Shown piece by piece: positions 32,861 to 43,599 of a stretch of 64,000 nt of DNA. Numbering within the stretch: the first letter of the stretch is position 1; every line of letters starts with the position of its first letter. Source of the stretch: Hirsutella rhossiliensis (taxonomy: Eukaryota; Ascomycota; Sordariomycetes; Hypocreales; Ophiocordycipitaceae); NCBI RefSeq assembly GCF_020360975.1, contig NW_025408670.1:2666001-2730000 (forward strand), written 5' to 3'. Below the pieces are notes generated by a model that made no database searches, was not told where the DNA came from, and worked only from the letters and a program-made list of their open reading frames with translations. The translations under genes were made by a program, and so were the position numbers.

Positions 32861-35800
32861 GATGGGCAGACGGAGGCGTTTTCCGGATCACGACTTTGAG
32901 GCGAGCAAGCGGGAACTGGGGCTATCCCGAGCATCGGTGTCCCGGGTACTTGTAATAGCTGCCTTGGGCTCGCGTTACGTCGACGGGAGGCCAGGGCAGA
33001 GGCTTGTGCCGAGAAGGGGGGAGGCTTATGCGTGTGTTTGCGTAGATGTGGCTTGGGAGCCGGCTCGGACACGGAGAAGCGAGGGCTTATAAGATGAGAT
33101 GATGTTTGTGGATGCGGAGCCTTAAAGAGGGGCCTATATTCTCCCGGCCGTCATGCAAGACGGCAAGGAAACGGGAGGCCGGGAGATGTGACAGCGGACG
33201 TGTCTGACAAAGTATTGTTATCGGACGGACCGCGGGCGGGAGAGACGGGAGGTGCTGTGTCAAGTGCCGGAAAAAGAGGGCCAAGTGAAGGTGAGGTGGC
33301 CGATGACCAGCGTTGACGGTGATGCAGGACGCAGTGACGGACAAGGACAGGCCCAGGTCAAGAGTTCAGTTACACGGATATGAGGCCCTCGCGCCGGAGG
33401 TGTGTGAGGGGGGCGGCCGAGAATCACGCGAGGCATGAACAAGTGTGTAATGGAGGAGATCAGACATCAACAAACAGACACACATACATTCTGTACAGAA
33501 GACACACGCGTGAGCTGCTCATGGAGTCACGGGCGGCAGCAAGCTTATAGCCGTGCGTGCGTGGTGGGGGCCAAGAGAGAGGGGGTGGAGGACGGACGTT
33601 GCCTTGTTGCCGTGACTTGACAGACACACGCCGCTACTACTGCGGCACTGCCAGGTACTGCTGCTCGATACCAAGTACGGTGCCTTGTTTTTGGTTGTAC
33701 AGTACATTGCACCATGATGGCAGCCCGGCGTGCTTGGCGAGGTTGGAGACCACGGGGGCCGTCAACTGCGTGATTTTCATTGACCGACGGTACAAAGCAG
33801 GCAGAGCACAGGATAGTCCCGAATGGCGCCGGCAATGTTTCACTTTGTCCGAATAGCCTCTGCTGAGCGCGAGTGAGACGAGAGGAAAAGCGAGGAAGGC
33901 AAAGCAGAAGAAAGTCGGGACGAGACGGCTCATCTATTGTTAGCACGCAGAGGTTCCGGGCTAGCAGCGTCTGGCCTAAAAGGTACTTAAGTGGGCGGCA
34001 AGTCTGGGCCAGAATCACGATTCACGCGACGGCGTGCGGGGCAAAATGGCTACCGCAAAGGATCGCCGTGGTGGATTTAAAGTTCCTTCAGTGAGGTGCC
34101 TAAAGCAAAGCCCGCTACAGCGCACAGTGCCCTTACTGTGCAAGCTGCTCCGGAGGCCGCCTCATTTCGTCTCCACGGATGCCAAGAAGTGCTTTGCGTC
34201 AAAAACACGGCCGCCAGACGCTATCGCTTGCGCCTACCGCCGCACACTGCAGACTACTGAGTCTAAAGCCTATCTTGCTGGACCAAGGCCCTCGTCAGCT
34301 GGCAACATTGCGCCTCTTACGGTGTGCCTGGACGAGGCCGTACTGTACGTGTGCAGTACTCGATTGGTGCACCTTCGGCCCACACTCGCGACTTGGGCGG
34401 GGAGGGGTACAAGGCCCTGACACGGCGCCACTGTGCCTAGCTGGACTTTCCAGCACCGTACAGCACAGTACAGCACAGCACCCACCGTGTTTGATGGAGT
34501 GGGGGAACGCGGGGCGGGCTGCCGTGGCTTCTGCTCCGCGAGGTCGACCTCGTCTCTCGACTACGCACAATGTTGCAGAGAGCCGGTAAATGCATCAACC
34601 GTCCAGTGGGGCAGTCGCCCGAGTCGAGACGTCGGTGACGAAATATGGAGAAAACAGTCGACCTTTGGCCATCGACCTGGGACCGGCCAAGTCTCACATG
34701 CATCGAAGGGGGCTCTCCTCGCGGGACGCGGATACCGGACCCGACGTGTTTGATTGTGCTCCATCCATCCGGATGGGTCCCCGATGCTGTGCGAAGGCGT
34801 GCATGACAGGCCGCTTCTTGTTCATGCACCTCACAGGCCAAATCTCGCCGCATTCACCTGCCCAAAGCACCTACACCATATCACAATCCAAGAGTGCAAC
34901 GAGATAGTACTCTCCCCAAGCTCAGTCTCATGCTGTACCGTACTGCCGGCCTCGAGAGGTGGAAAGGAAGCCGTCTTTCTTTGTCCAGGGCAGAGGTCTG
35001 GTTCGCGCACCAACGGAGCTCACTCACCACACGACGGGGGGCCTCGCAACCCGACGCCACCATCTTTCTCGTCCTTCCCTTGCTCTTTGTTTTTCTTGCT
35101 TCTCCTTGGAGGACAGGGCGCACGCAGTGGATGCAAGGGTTCAGTCTCAAGTAGAGTAATATGCCTATACGAGCAAAGGGAGACTTGCTCCTCTTGGCAA
35201 GCCACTCAGGTCCGCGTAACCCTACGCTGATGAGTGCTGACGTCCTACATCGTCCTACATTCTCGCTCCGTGTGTGCTAGGCCAATGCAGGGTCCCTCGG
35301 TCCTATGCACGCTGAGACCAGGGCGCAGATGAGCGTGTGTGTGCTGGCTGGCCGGGTGGCAGAGACCTTCCATCGACTGATTGGCTATTTCGTACTTGGG
35401 TGCTTGGATAATAGCGGACCTGTTTCTGCCTCGCCTTGCTCATCTGCCTCGCCTACCGACAAGACCGCGTCTAATTTGTAACGCTGGCGGCAGATAACTT
35501 GTAAAGTCATCCCATGGAACCTAGCCGAGAGGAGAAGCCGAGTCCAGTCAGCGCTCTCGGACACAGTTGTTCGGGAGCAGCTGATATGACGTCTTGGCGA
35601 CCCCATCTGATCATGCACACGGCTCCGAATTCACCGTCGGGGCATCAGCCAAGAGCTGAAACGAGTGATCAGCCATTATCAGCTGCCATGCTCTGGGACT
35701 TGGTCTGTCTCGAAGGAAAGTCTGGATGCAAGCTAGACCTGATATTGAATGCCCATTCGAGCCTCTAGGGTAGGTCTGGGGTAGGGGTTTTGATCCTACA

Positions 35801-36105
35801 GCTCGGTATTAGGTAAGCTATTGCATTACTAAGCTATTGAGATACATGGCGCCATGGGTACTGTACGTACGGAGTACCTAGACATTGTATTCCTAACTAG
35901 ACGCGGCGCCCGAAAGTGCCCACAGGTCGCGTGCGCGCTAACGCGTCTTGGTTGGCTGGATTGTTCGTATGCAAGTCAAGACAGTTCGCTCAGTATCACC
36001 TTGGCGGCTAAAGACAATTCATTCGCCCGCAAATGCGTGCACGCCTCGTCCTCGTGCACACATCGAAACAGAAACCAAAGCGCGAGTCCGGAACGCCAGG
36101 CCGCG
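32861..36105. other. 3.2-kb intergenic region, divergent promoters
   Basis: No supportable gene. It holds the upstream region of the minus-strand gene and the promoter of Nse4. Motifs include GTACAGTAC (33697), TACTGTAC (34341), a cluster of GTACAG/CACAG repeats (34458-34480), and GTACTGTACGTACGGAGTACC (35858-35878). The longest frame (34754-35230 +) has atypical composition and no motif. A short lineage-specific gene or a non-coding RNA cannot be excluded. Confidence 0.45.
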
Positions 36106-37534
36106 ATGCCGACACGCGTCCAAGGCTCCTCCGACCGACAAGACCAATCCCCGTCGCCATCGCCATCGCCATCGCCATCGCCATCGCCGGCGCAGCCAAA
36201 CCTCGCCATGAGGCAACGCTCCGAAGCACGTCCCATCTCTGGCTCCAAGAGGAAGCGCGCAAGCACCGCCAACGGGCAGTCAAACCAGCGACAAAGACAG
36301 TCCCTCCCCGATGGAGACAGTGACCAAGACGAGGAAGACGTCTTCGATCCCGACCAGCCTGTGGAGGAGCGTCGGACGGTGCAAAAGGGCTACAGGGACC
36401 TCCTGCGTGACATTACAGAGAACGGGGACGAATACCTGAACAACAATGACTCCAAGGGCTTGCATGAGACGATTCTTAAAGCAGACGCGCTGTCCAAGAA
36501 GCTGCGACAGACAACCGAAGCCACCATCGACTCACGCTTGCTGGTCAGCACCACAGACCTATCGTACCGCAAGACACTGCGCCTTATGCAGGGCAGCCTG
36601 TCGCAAGGCATAGACACCGACGAATTCGTGTCAAAGTGCATCACCTACATGAGGCAAGGTGCCGGAATCGTAGACGACGACGCGCCAGAGCTCTCCAGCA
36701 CCCAGAGACAACGCCGAAGGTCAAGTCGTGGCGGCGGCGGCGATGACTACGACGACGACATTGGCGACGAGGGAGACATGATGAACTGGTCGCACCTCGG
36801 CCGGTTCGCCTGTCTGCCACATATAAGGCGACCCGCCCTGCCTGGGTTCCTCCTTGGCCCCCTGTCCGTGGAGAAGAAGGCGCGCAAGATCACCAAGCGA
36901 AGCGCCCCGTTTCGCCCAAACAACCTGACTGAGACGAGGCCCGAGGTGCTCAACGTCGATGACCTTGCCAAGAGGGAAAACGACTTGACAGCAATCTGCG
37001 GCAAGATTCTGCAGCAGTTGCACAAGATCCAGGTGGAGACACAAGAGCAGGTCGCCGAGCTGATGGAGGACGACATGGACGACGAAGAAAAGACAAGAGT
37101 CATGCATCAGTACGGGCTCCGCAGCACGGGAGGCATCGATCTTATGCGATTCGTCGTCAACCCAAAGTCATTTGCCCAGACTGTCGAAAACATGTTCTAC
37201 GTCAGCTTCCTCATCCGAGATGGGAGGATAGAGATTGACTTTGACGAATTCGATCTCCCAGCTCTAGGTAAGTGGTCTACCCTCTCTCAGCCGTGCAGAA
37301 CTGCTCGCTGGCCTCTCCTTAACCCGACTGACGCTTTTTGCAGCGCCGGTGGATCGAGAAGCCGGTGGCGAGGACGCCGCCCGTCATGGCGCGTCTAAAC
37401 ACCAGGCCATTTTATCCATGGATATGCAGACTTGGCGCGAGATCATTGAAGTCTTCAACTTAACGGAGCCCATGATTGAACACAGGCGAGAAGCGGCCAG
37501 CTCCGGCCCGGGAGCTCGGGGCTGGTACAGCTAA
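36106..37534 (+). CDS. nse4: Nse4, delta-kleisin of the SMC5/6 complex
   Basis: Bridges the heads of Smc5 and Smc6 and binds Nse1/Nse3; the complex acts in DNA repair and replication-fork processing in the nucleus. Exons 36106-37267 and 37344-37534 give 450 residues; the GTAAGT to TTTTGCAG intron joins ALG/A-PVDREAG in phase. A Ser-Pro repeat and basic patch lie near the N-terminus. The Nse3-binding/kleisin N-domain follows (about residues 85-190, YRDLLRDITENGDEYL to STTDLSYRKTLRLM). The C-terminal winged-helix region is clear (VENMFYVSFLIRDGRIEIDFDEFDLP, about 355-385, then HQAILSMDMQTWREIIEVFNL). I chose the ATG at 36106 because upstream residues are Cys/Ser-rich and unlike the family, though 35854 is an open in-frame alternative. 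Confidence 0.9.
36153..36188 (+). repeat. Hexanucleotide repeat (TCGCCA)n in nse4
   Basis: About six tandem TCGCCA-type units encode a Ser-Pro run at the N-terminus of Nse4, outside the structured domains. Confidence 0.9.
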
Positions 37535-38317
37535 CTGCCAGCTTGGAGCAATGCATTTGCTCGAGGACTTGTACTGGATTTTATGATACCAATCTCCGAG
37601 AGACGACTTGTATGAACCGGTGGCAGACATTTGTCGACGACCTACGAAGAATAAAGGCCACCCGATCGCTGCTGACTGGTTGGAAACCGAGCTCGCTTCG
37701 GGCCCCTTTGTCCACGATGCGGCACAAGGGGAGGCCGTGGTATTTGTTTGACTATCCCAATCTGTAAATTCTCGCTTGTGTGGTTCGTAGCACGCACCGT
37801 ATTGTGGTTCTGCAGCTGCGAGCGTGTGCTTCGTGCTTGGGCATATACCGTGAACATATCCAAAGCACAAAGAAAGACTGGTCTTCAAGAAAGGACTTGT
37901 TGATCCCGCGCCATCCCGCTGACTCGGGAGGCCGTAGTTGCCACCTCAAGCTGCGATCAGGACTCAAGCGCTTGCTTTGTGGCTTTGACGGATGCTTGGC
38001 CATCATACCGAAGCTTCGCCACAGCAAGGGCGCTTCTTCCAAGCCTCGCCTTCGCTCTTTTCCTATTCACCTCTACTCGTCATCGCCAGACCTCCTGTAT
38101 TGCCCGAGAAGACCAAACTGCGACGCCTAATCACGCCTCAGCATAGACACCGACCCTGCGGACGGAAAGTCGTCCGGAAAACCCCCGCGGGCACTGTAAC
38201 CCACACGCGAGCGACCTGTACGACGAAACCACAAGCGAGATCTCTGACTTGAGCAGATCCTGCGCAGACGCGGGGAACGAGAGCATCCGTGCCGAGTCTG
38301 AGTGTGAATCAGTGGCC
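37535..38317 (+). other. Intergenic between nse4 and coiled-coil gene
   Basis: No gene seen. In-frame codons continue upstream of 38318 to about 38249 without another ATG, so the next gene could begin earlier through an unseen first exon. Confidence 0.45.
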
Positions 38318-39991
38318 ATGGAAAATGCGTGTGGAGACGACGATGGACTTGATCTCTTCGCTAGAGGCCGCAAGAGCTTGGATATGTGTATCCAGCAAGG
38401 CAAAATCCTCCAAGAGGCGGGCGTTCTGCAAGAATCAAGGGCCGGAGGCTTAGCAGAGCTCATCGGAATCTGCCGGTCAGCCAAAAAAGCCATCGAGTCG
38501 TGTCGAGCCGGGACCGCCAGCACCGCAACCGCAGCAGCAGAACCAAGCTGCCAAAGCGAGGTCTGCCAGATGCAAGGCACCATGCTGGCCAAGTCCCACC
38601 AAGATCAACTTGGAGTTTTGGAGCAAATCAAGCAGGTGTTTGCCATTCTAGTTGGCCAATGCTCAACGCAAACGTACGAAGCCCAGGACGACGGGCCGGA
38701 GTACGATGATAGGAGGCGACCGGACTCTGAACAGGAGCAGGGAATGATGTGCGATTTGATAAAAGCTAATACCAATCTGCATTCTCGAATGCTGCAGCTG
38801 CAGCGGGAGAATGAGCACTTAAAGATGCAGTTGGAGAAGGAGCGCTCGCTCAAGCGTGAGCATGAGACTTTAACAACGAGCGAAGGTGAGATCGACAGGT
38901 CACACAGATGGACTAGTCTGCGTTCTGGCTCAGTTCTGGAGGCAGAGCGACGAGACGAGACCCTGGGACCGCGGACGGCGACACCGTTGGAGCGGAGCGA
39001 GCCGACGCTCTGGCTCGAGGCCAAGCCAGGGGGAACAGAAGACATGCTCGGGGTATTTGATGGCCGCATGTCGCCAGAGTGTAGCACAGATTCAGATCCC
39101 AGCGAAGACGCACTGCCAGGGTCGCAGTCCCCTCAACTCGAAACAGTCGCAGCTGAGGCGCCGAGCGACCTTGAAAGCAGCGACGAGACGATAGACTGGA
39201 AGCAAAAGGCAGAGAAGGAGCAGCAAATGACGCAGGACTTGCGGCAACAGGTCAAAGAAGCAGAGAAGAGGCTGACGCAACAACAGCTTACGGTGGAAGA
39301 GCTGCGACAAGACTTGGAAGATGTCAGGGCTCAAGAAGAGCGGCTTCACCGACCACAATGTCAACGCGAATCTATGATGCTGCTGTTCCAGCCAATGGAC
39401 CTGTCCCGAGAGCTCGGAAACCTGGCGGCCAGCCCGGAACACATGCCCGCCAGCCCAGTCTCTGGCTTTGGTGGGTTTAACGGGCCTCGACATGAGGCTG
39501 GCTTTGAGCAGGCTCACGGTTTGCTAAAGGAGCAGTGCTTGGCATGGAGGGACATTGCCCTCTTCCTCGCTTTTATCCTTGTCCAGACATGGACGGCCCC
39601 AGCCAGGATCGTGTACAAGAACCGACGCTCGTTACGGTCGCTACCACTGCTAAAGAGCATCGACTGGGAAAAGTGGCAGCCAGCAGCTCGGCCGGAGAAG
39701 GCGTTTCGGACCAGGGGCCTGCTGCGCGCGGTGAGGCACGTGGCCATTCTCCTCTCGGTGCACGCATACCTCTCGTGCCGGTGGGAAAGGGACATTTGGA
39801 TCGAGGCCAACGGGCAGACGCGGCGGCATCTGATCAAGCAGCTGCATGGGGATGTGCAGTGGTGGCCGGTGCCGGGGGTGGATCCGGGGGTGGCGTGGGA
39901 CAAGGGGTGCGAGGCGTGGGCCCTGGTGCTGGTGCAGACGACGGATATTTGGGCGTCGTGGGCTCTGGAGCGATGGCCGTGGTGGAAGTAG
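38318..39991 (+). CDS. Coiled-coil protein with C-terminal hydrophobic segments, function unknown
   Basis: I do not recognise this gene. A single uninterrupted frame of 557 residues from the first good ATG. Two heptad-like coiled-coil stretches are visible: about 142-190 (NLHSRMLQLQRENEHLKMQL) and about 293-346 (EKEQQMTQDLRQQVKEAEKR). Between them lies an acidic, Ser-rich linker. The C-terminal third has three hydrophobic or aromatic stretches: IALFLAFILVQTW (about 412-425), HVAILLSVHAYLS (about 474-486) and EAWALVLVQTTDIWASWAL (about 531-550). The last is followed by WPWWK at the end. The first could be a membrane anchor; the Trp-rich tail is unusual. A coiled-coil organiser tethered to a membrane, such as a nuclear-envelope or spindle-pole component, is possible but speculative. 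Codon use looks normal for the region. Confidence 0.7.
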   Translation: MENACGDDDGLDLFARGRKSLDMCIQQGKILQEAGVLQESRAGGLAELIGICRSAKKAIESCRAGTASTATAAAEPSCQSEVCQMQGTMLAKSHQDQLGVLEQIKQVFAILVGQCSTQTYEAQDDGPEYDDRRRPDSEQEQGMMCDLIKANTNLHSRMLQLQRENEHLKMQLEKERSLKREHETLTTSEGEIDRSHRWTSLRSGSVLEAERRDETLGPRTATPLERSEPTLWLEAKPGGTEDMLGVFDGRMSPECSTDSDPSEDALPGSQSPQLETVAAEAPSDLESSDETIDWKQKAEKEQQMTQDLRQQVKEAEKRLTQQQLTVEELRQDLEDVRAQEERLHRPQCQRESMMLLFQPMDLSRELGNLAASPEHMPASPVSGFGGFNGPRHEAGFEQAHGLLKEQCLAWRDIALFLAFILVQTWTAPARIVYKNRRSLRSLPLLKSIDWEKWQPAARPEKAFRTRGLLRAVRHVAILLSVHAYLSCRWERDIWIEANGQTRRHLIKQLHGDVQWWPVPGVDPGVAWDKGCEAWALVLVQTTDIWASWALERWPWWK

Positions 39992-40619
39992 GAATGAGTT
40001 CGGTTGAACGACGCATGTTGGATATGTAGGAGGTGGCTTTGTTGGTCCTTGACGGCTGGCGAGATATTAGTATAGTTGGTGAGACAGGGGAAAAAAAAGT
40101 GGAATAAAGCAGCTTGGTGGAATAAGAGGCAAAAAGGAGCAGCAGATGTATCCGGCTCTGCAGGTGAGGCCCGGTGTGCGGATCCCCGAGCCTCGGCAGC
40201 CATCGGCTCACCGAGTGGACCCACTGGTCCGAAGTCGGGTTTCTTGCTGCTGATGTCATGACTCTTGGTGGCAAGCACGGCAAGGATCCGCGCTACCCGA
40301 AGCGGCCCTTTTAAACTTTGAAGCGACAGGCAGGCCGGCTACAACCTCCCACGCGTCTGTTGAATCAAGGCCAATCCCCATTTTTGCCCAAGCCCTTTGC
40401 AGAGAGTCCGGAGACAGCCCATCGAGAGCCGCTTGATCCCCCAGACGACGTTTTGGCGTCATCGGTACTCGCCGTTGTATCGCCCACGCGAGCGCCTCGT
40501 TGATGGGCCAAAGACCGTCGCTATTGCCACTTCGCCCGGCGCATTTCGTTGCCGGCACCTGCTACAGCAGCAGACGCGCCTCGAGCTCATTCTTTGGAGC
40601 CTCAGCCGCCGCCGCCGCC
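39992..40619 (+). other. Intergenic between coiled-coil and DUF4336 genes
   Basis: Short tandem gap with an A-run near 40089. No gene seen. Confidence 0.5.
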
Positions 40620-41506
40620 ATGTCTGCCGAGCTCATCCCCTCGAAACCGGACGACCTCATGGTCACGCGCAATGTCACGCCCAACATTGCCACCTTTTCC
40701 TTGCCCTTTTCTCGCTTCGGCAAGATTAGGATTGGCGGCCGCGGGACCTTGGGTATGGTTGTTGAAGCCCACCCCTCTCGTCTCTGGCTGGCTAACCGGG
40801 GTGGCGCGCGGCAGTCAAGCTGAGCTCGGGAGCCCTCGCCATCTTTTCGCCCGTGGCACTCACCGCGGCCACGCAGGCCAAGGTGGCTGAAATGGGCGGC
40901 AACGTTGGCTACATTGTTGCCCCCGACATCGAACACCACATCTTCGTGTCCGAGTGGGCCAAGCAGTACCCCTCGGCTAAGCTCATCGGCCCCGAGGGAC
41001 TGGCCGAGAAGCGCGAGAAGCAGCGCGGCGACCCCAAGATTGGCCAGGACAAGTTCGACGTCGTCTTCACCAAGGAGAACAAGCGGCAGGTGCGCCTCGG
41101 GGCCGATTTTGACGCCGACTTTGCCTACGAGTACGTCGACGGCCACACCAACCTCGAGCTCGTCTTCCTGTACAAGCCGGAGCGGGTACTGATCGAGGCC
41201 GACCTCATGTTCAACCTACCGGCCACGGAGCAGTACAGCAGGGCATCCGACGAGGACAAGAAGGCGGCCGGCATCGCCGATTCGCTGTTTCATGGCGTGC
41301 AGAGCACAGCGGGCGACGCAAAGTGGATGAGGCGCTTCAACTGGTACCTGGCGGCCCGCGACCGCGCCTCGTTCAACGACAGCATCAAGCTCATCGACAC
41401 GTGGGACTTTGCCACCATTATCCCTTGCCACGGCGATGTGCTCGAGGGCGACGCCAAGGAGGTTTTCCGAAAGGTCTTCAAGTGGCACTTGGAAGCGGCC
41501 AAGTAG
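40620..41506 (+). CDS. DUF4336 family, metallo-beta-lactamase fold
   Basis: Small family related to the metallo-beta-lactamase fold; the reaction is not established. Exons 40620-40752 and 40815-41506 give 274 residues, with the GTATGG to GGCAG intron joining GRGTL-VKLSSGALAIFSPVALT in phase. Recognisable parts: NIATFSLPFSR and GGRGTL near the N-terminus, PDIEHHIFVSEWAKQYPSAKLIGP (about 80-105), the strand-like VFLYKPERVLIEADLMFNLP, and PCHGDVLEG near the C-terminus. The HH pair and the late CHGD correspond to likely metal-site positions, but the classical HxHxDH motif is absent, so it may bind metal differently or not be a hydrolase. It is the last intact gene before the repeat compartment, about 755 bases from its edge, and shows no sign of RIP. 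Confidence 0.85.
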
Positions 41507-42261
41507 GCCGGCCGGGGTGACACGGCGCTGGGGGAGTTGCGATGGTGCTGGAGATTCATTGTCCGATGGTAGCGTGACTGGGAAGGATGCGCATATGAGT
41601 GGAAATGGAAATAATGGTCGACGCCAAGCTGGCTTTGTCAAGAGGAGAGTCAGAGATGTGTGTGGGGTAAAGCCAAGAGAAGACCGAGGTGTTTCGTCTT
41701 GCGTACTCGCAAGGCTCTGGCGGAAGCGAGCTGCCGCCTTGATATGTTTGCTGTGCTGTTTCTTGACGGAAATGATTACCTTGTTCGTCACATTCGGATG
41801 ACGATGCTGTAAAATACTGCACATGTCGAGGGCGGCATTGGAAGCGGGGCGAAAGGCAAGCGTATATGGAATGTTATAGCTATCTATGTTTCCAAACTCG
41901 GGCGCCATCGATACCCAGGGCTGCCCAAAAGCGTGGCGGCGACGTGATCAACTTTACGGGTGATGCCGACCAGTCGAGGTCCTAGGCTAAGCAGCCTGCC
42001 CTTGCAGCGAGCTAATCATGCCGACTGAACTCCAGCACGCCAGGTGAGTCTAGCGTATACAATGCTTCGCCATCGCTCTTGACGCATCTGTCGCCATCGT
42101 CGCAAATCGGAGCTAGGGAACCTCAATCTGACATAAAATGATCGCAGCCTGCTAATAGAGCTGTTGAGGAGAGTGGGCATAAGAGGCCACAGTCATGCCC
42201 AGTGGACCTAATAGTCATGCACAAGGAAGCCTGCCTAACCAACATGACTCCCCTAGCCTAA
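41507..42261 (+). other. Transition DNA between last gene and RIPped block
   Basis: Normal-looking, CpA/TpG-containing sequence with no gene. Composition changes abruptly near 42262. Confidence 0.6.
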
Positions 42262-43327
42262 GGACATTATATAGACCTAACTTAGGTATAGGAATATCTT
42301 AATGCCCTCTTTTAGCTAGCTATATATAGTCACTATACCTATATAAGCCCCTCTCTTATCTTAATAGATAGACTAAGATATATATTACTAAATTTACCTT
42401 TCTATACCCCTATTTCTTTTACTATACTCTTAAGCCTCTACTTAAGAGTTATAAGCCCGGTCTATATAATTAGATTATCTTTTACCTACTAATATTACCT
42501 TTAAAGCTATTTATAAGCTATTAACGCTATTATAACGCTTAAATTATAGTATTAAAGTAAGGAACTTAGTTATACTAAGGGGTACTACTAGAAATATATA
42601 AATTATATATCCCTTAAAGAAGGATATTACTTATTTAGCTAGAACCTTTATTTTTCTAAGATAGTATTAAAGGAAGTAAGAAGGGATAATTATATTATAA
42701 GACTAAAAGAAAGTCTTAATTAGACCTTATAGATTAAAGGGATTAAATTATAGGCCTAGACTTATAAGATTTAAGAATATATTAACCTAGATAGTATAAA
42801 GGAGCTTAAATAGCCTTAATAGCTAGACTAAGAGTAGTTATTATAAATCTTAAAGGGAGACCTTTTTAATAAGAAGATAAAGCTAAGGCTATATTCTTTA
42901 TAAGGCGAATAAGCTATAATAAATAATACTAAGATATAAAGGCCTCTTTTTATAACCTTAAGAAAAGGCTCTAACTATAATTTAATTACTATAAGGTTTA
43001 GTAAAAAGCCTTAATTATACTTAAAGAATTAATTAAGAAAACAATTAATAAAGGGCTTTAAAAGGTAACCTTAATATATAATAGCCTAAAAGAGAAAATT
43101 AAGGAATTAAAGAAGTAAGCCTTACTTTTAAACGTAAAGGAGAAAAAGCTAATTTATAAGAAATATATAACTTTTATTAATAAAAGGGATATATAAGACT
43201 AAAAAACTTAGGTAGAATAGCTTAACTAAATTATTATAGATTTATAAGACCTTAAGGTTAATATACTTAATAATATAAGAATTAAATAGGATTTTCTTAT
43301 AATAGTAAATAAGTAAGACCTATATTA
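42262..43327. repeat. Unassigned RIP-degraded repeat remnant
   Basis: Reading through stops on the plus strand gives a Lys/Glu-rich, coding-like sequence (for example SLKEKIKELKK near 43090), but no catalytic motif. A DDE-transposase tail was considered and not supported. It is interrupted on the right by the chromovirus insertion, with a TATTA duplication at 43323-43327. Confidence 0.45.
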
Positions 43328-43513
43328 TATAAGAGTCTTTAACTATTATAAGTAATAAGCTTAGGCTATAGCTTAAGCTATATAGTTATATATAGAGGGC
43401 CGGATCCCGTATATATAGGGGCGGGCTAGCCGCGTATAAAAGAGCTCTATATAGCTTATTAATATTATCCTACGGATAGTACCTATATATATACCTTTAC
43501 TTACTCTATAATA
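43328..43513 (+). repeat. 5' LTR of chromovirus (186 bp)
   Basis: Same length as the 3' copy at 50126-50311, differing at 14 positions that are all transitions. A TATAAAAG box lies at 43435-43442. It is preceded directly by the TATTA target duplication. Confidence 0.92.
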
Positions 43514-43599
43514 GTATAAGCTATTAACTAATAGATCTAATAGATATCTCCTTAAAAAGGGTACCGCTCCCTTAAGGGAGCACCCCGCTACCCCCTAAG

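Noticed and set aside
34754..35230. 158-codon plus-strand frame
   Set aside because: Cys/Ser-rich mixture with no motif. Not supported as a gene.
42262..43327. Pogo/Fot1-type transposase tail
   Set aside because: A Lys/Glu-rich helix-like stretch was suggestive, but no DDE motif or terminal inverted repeat could be found.
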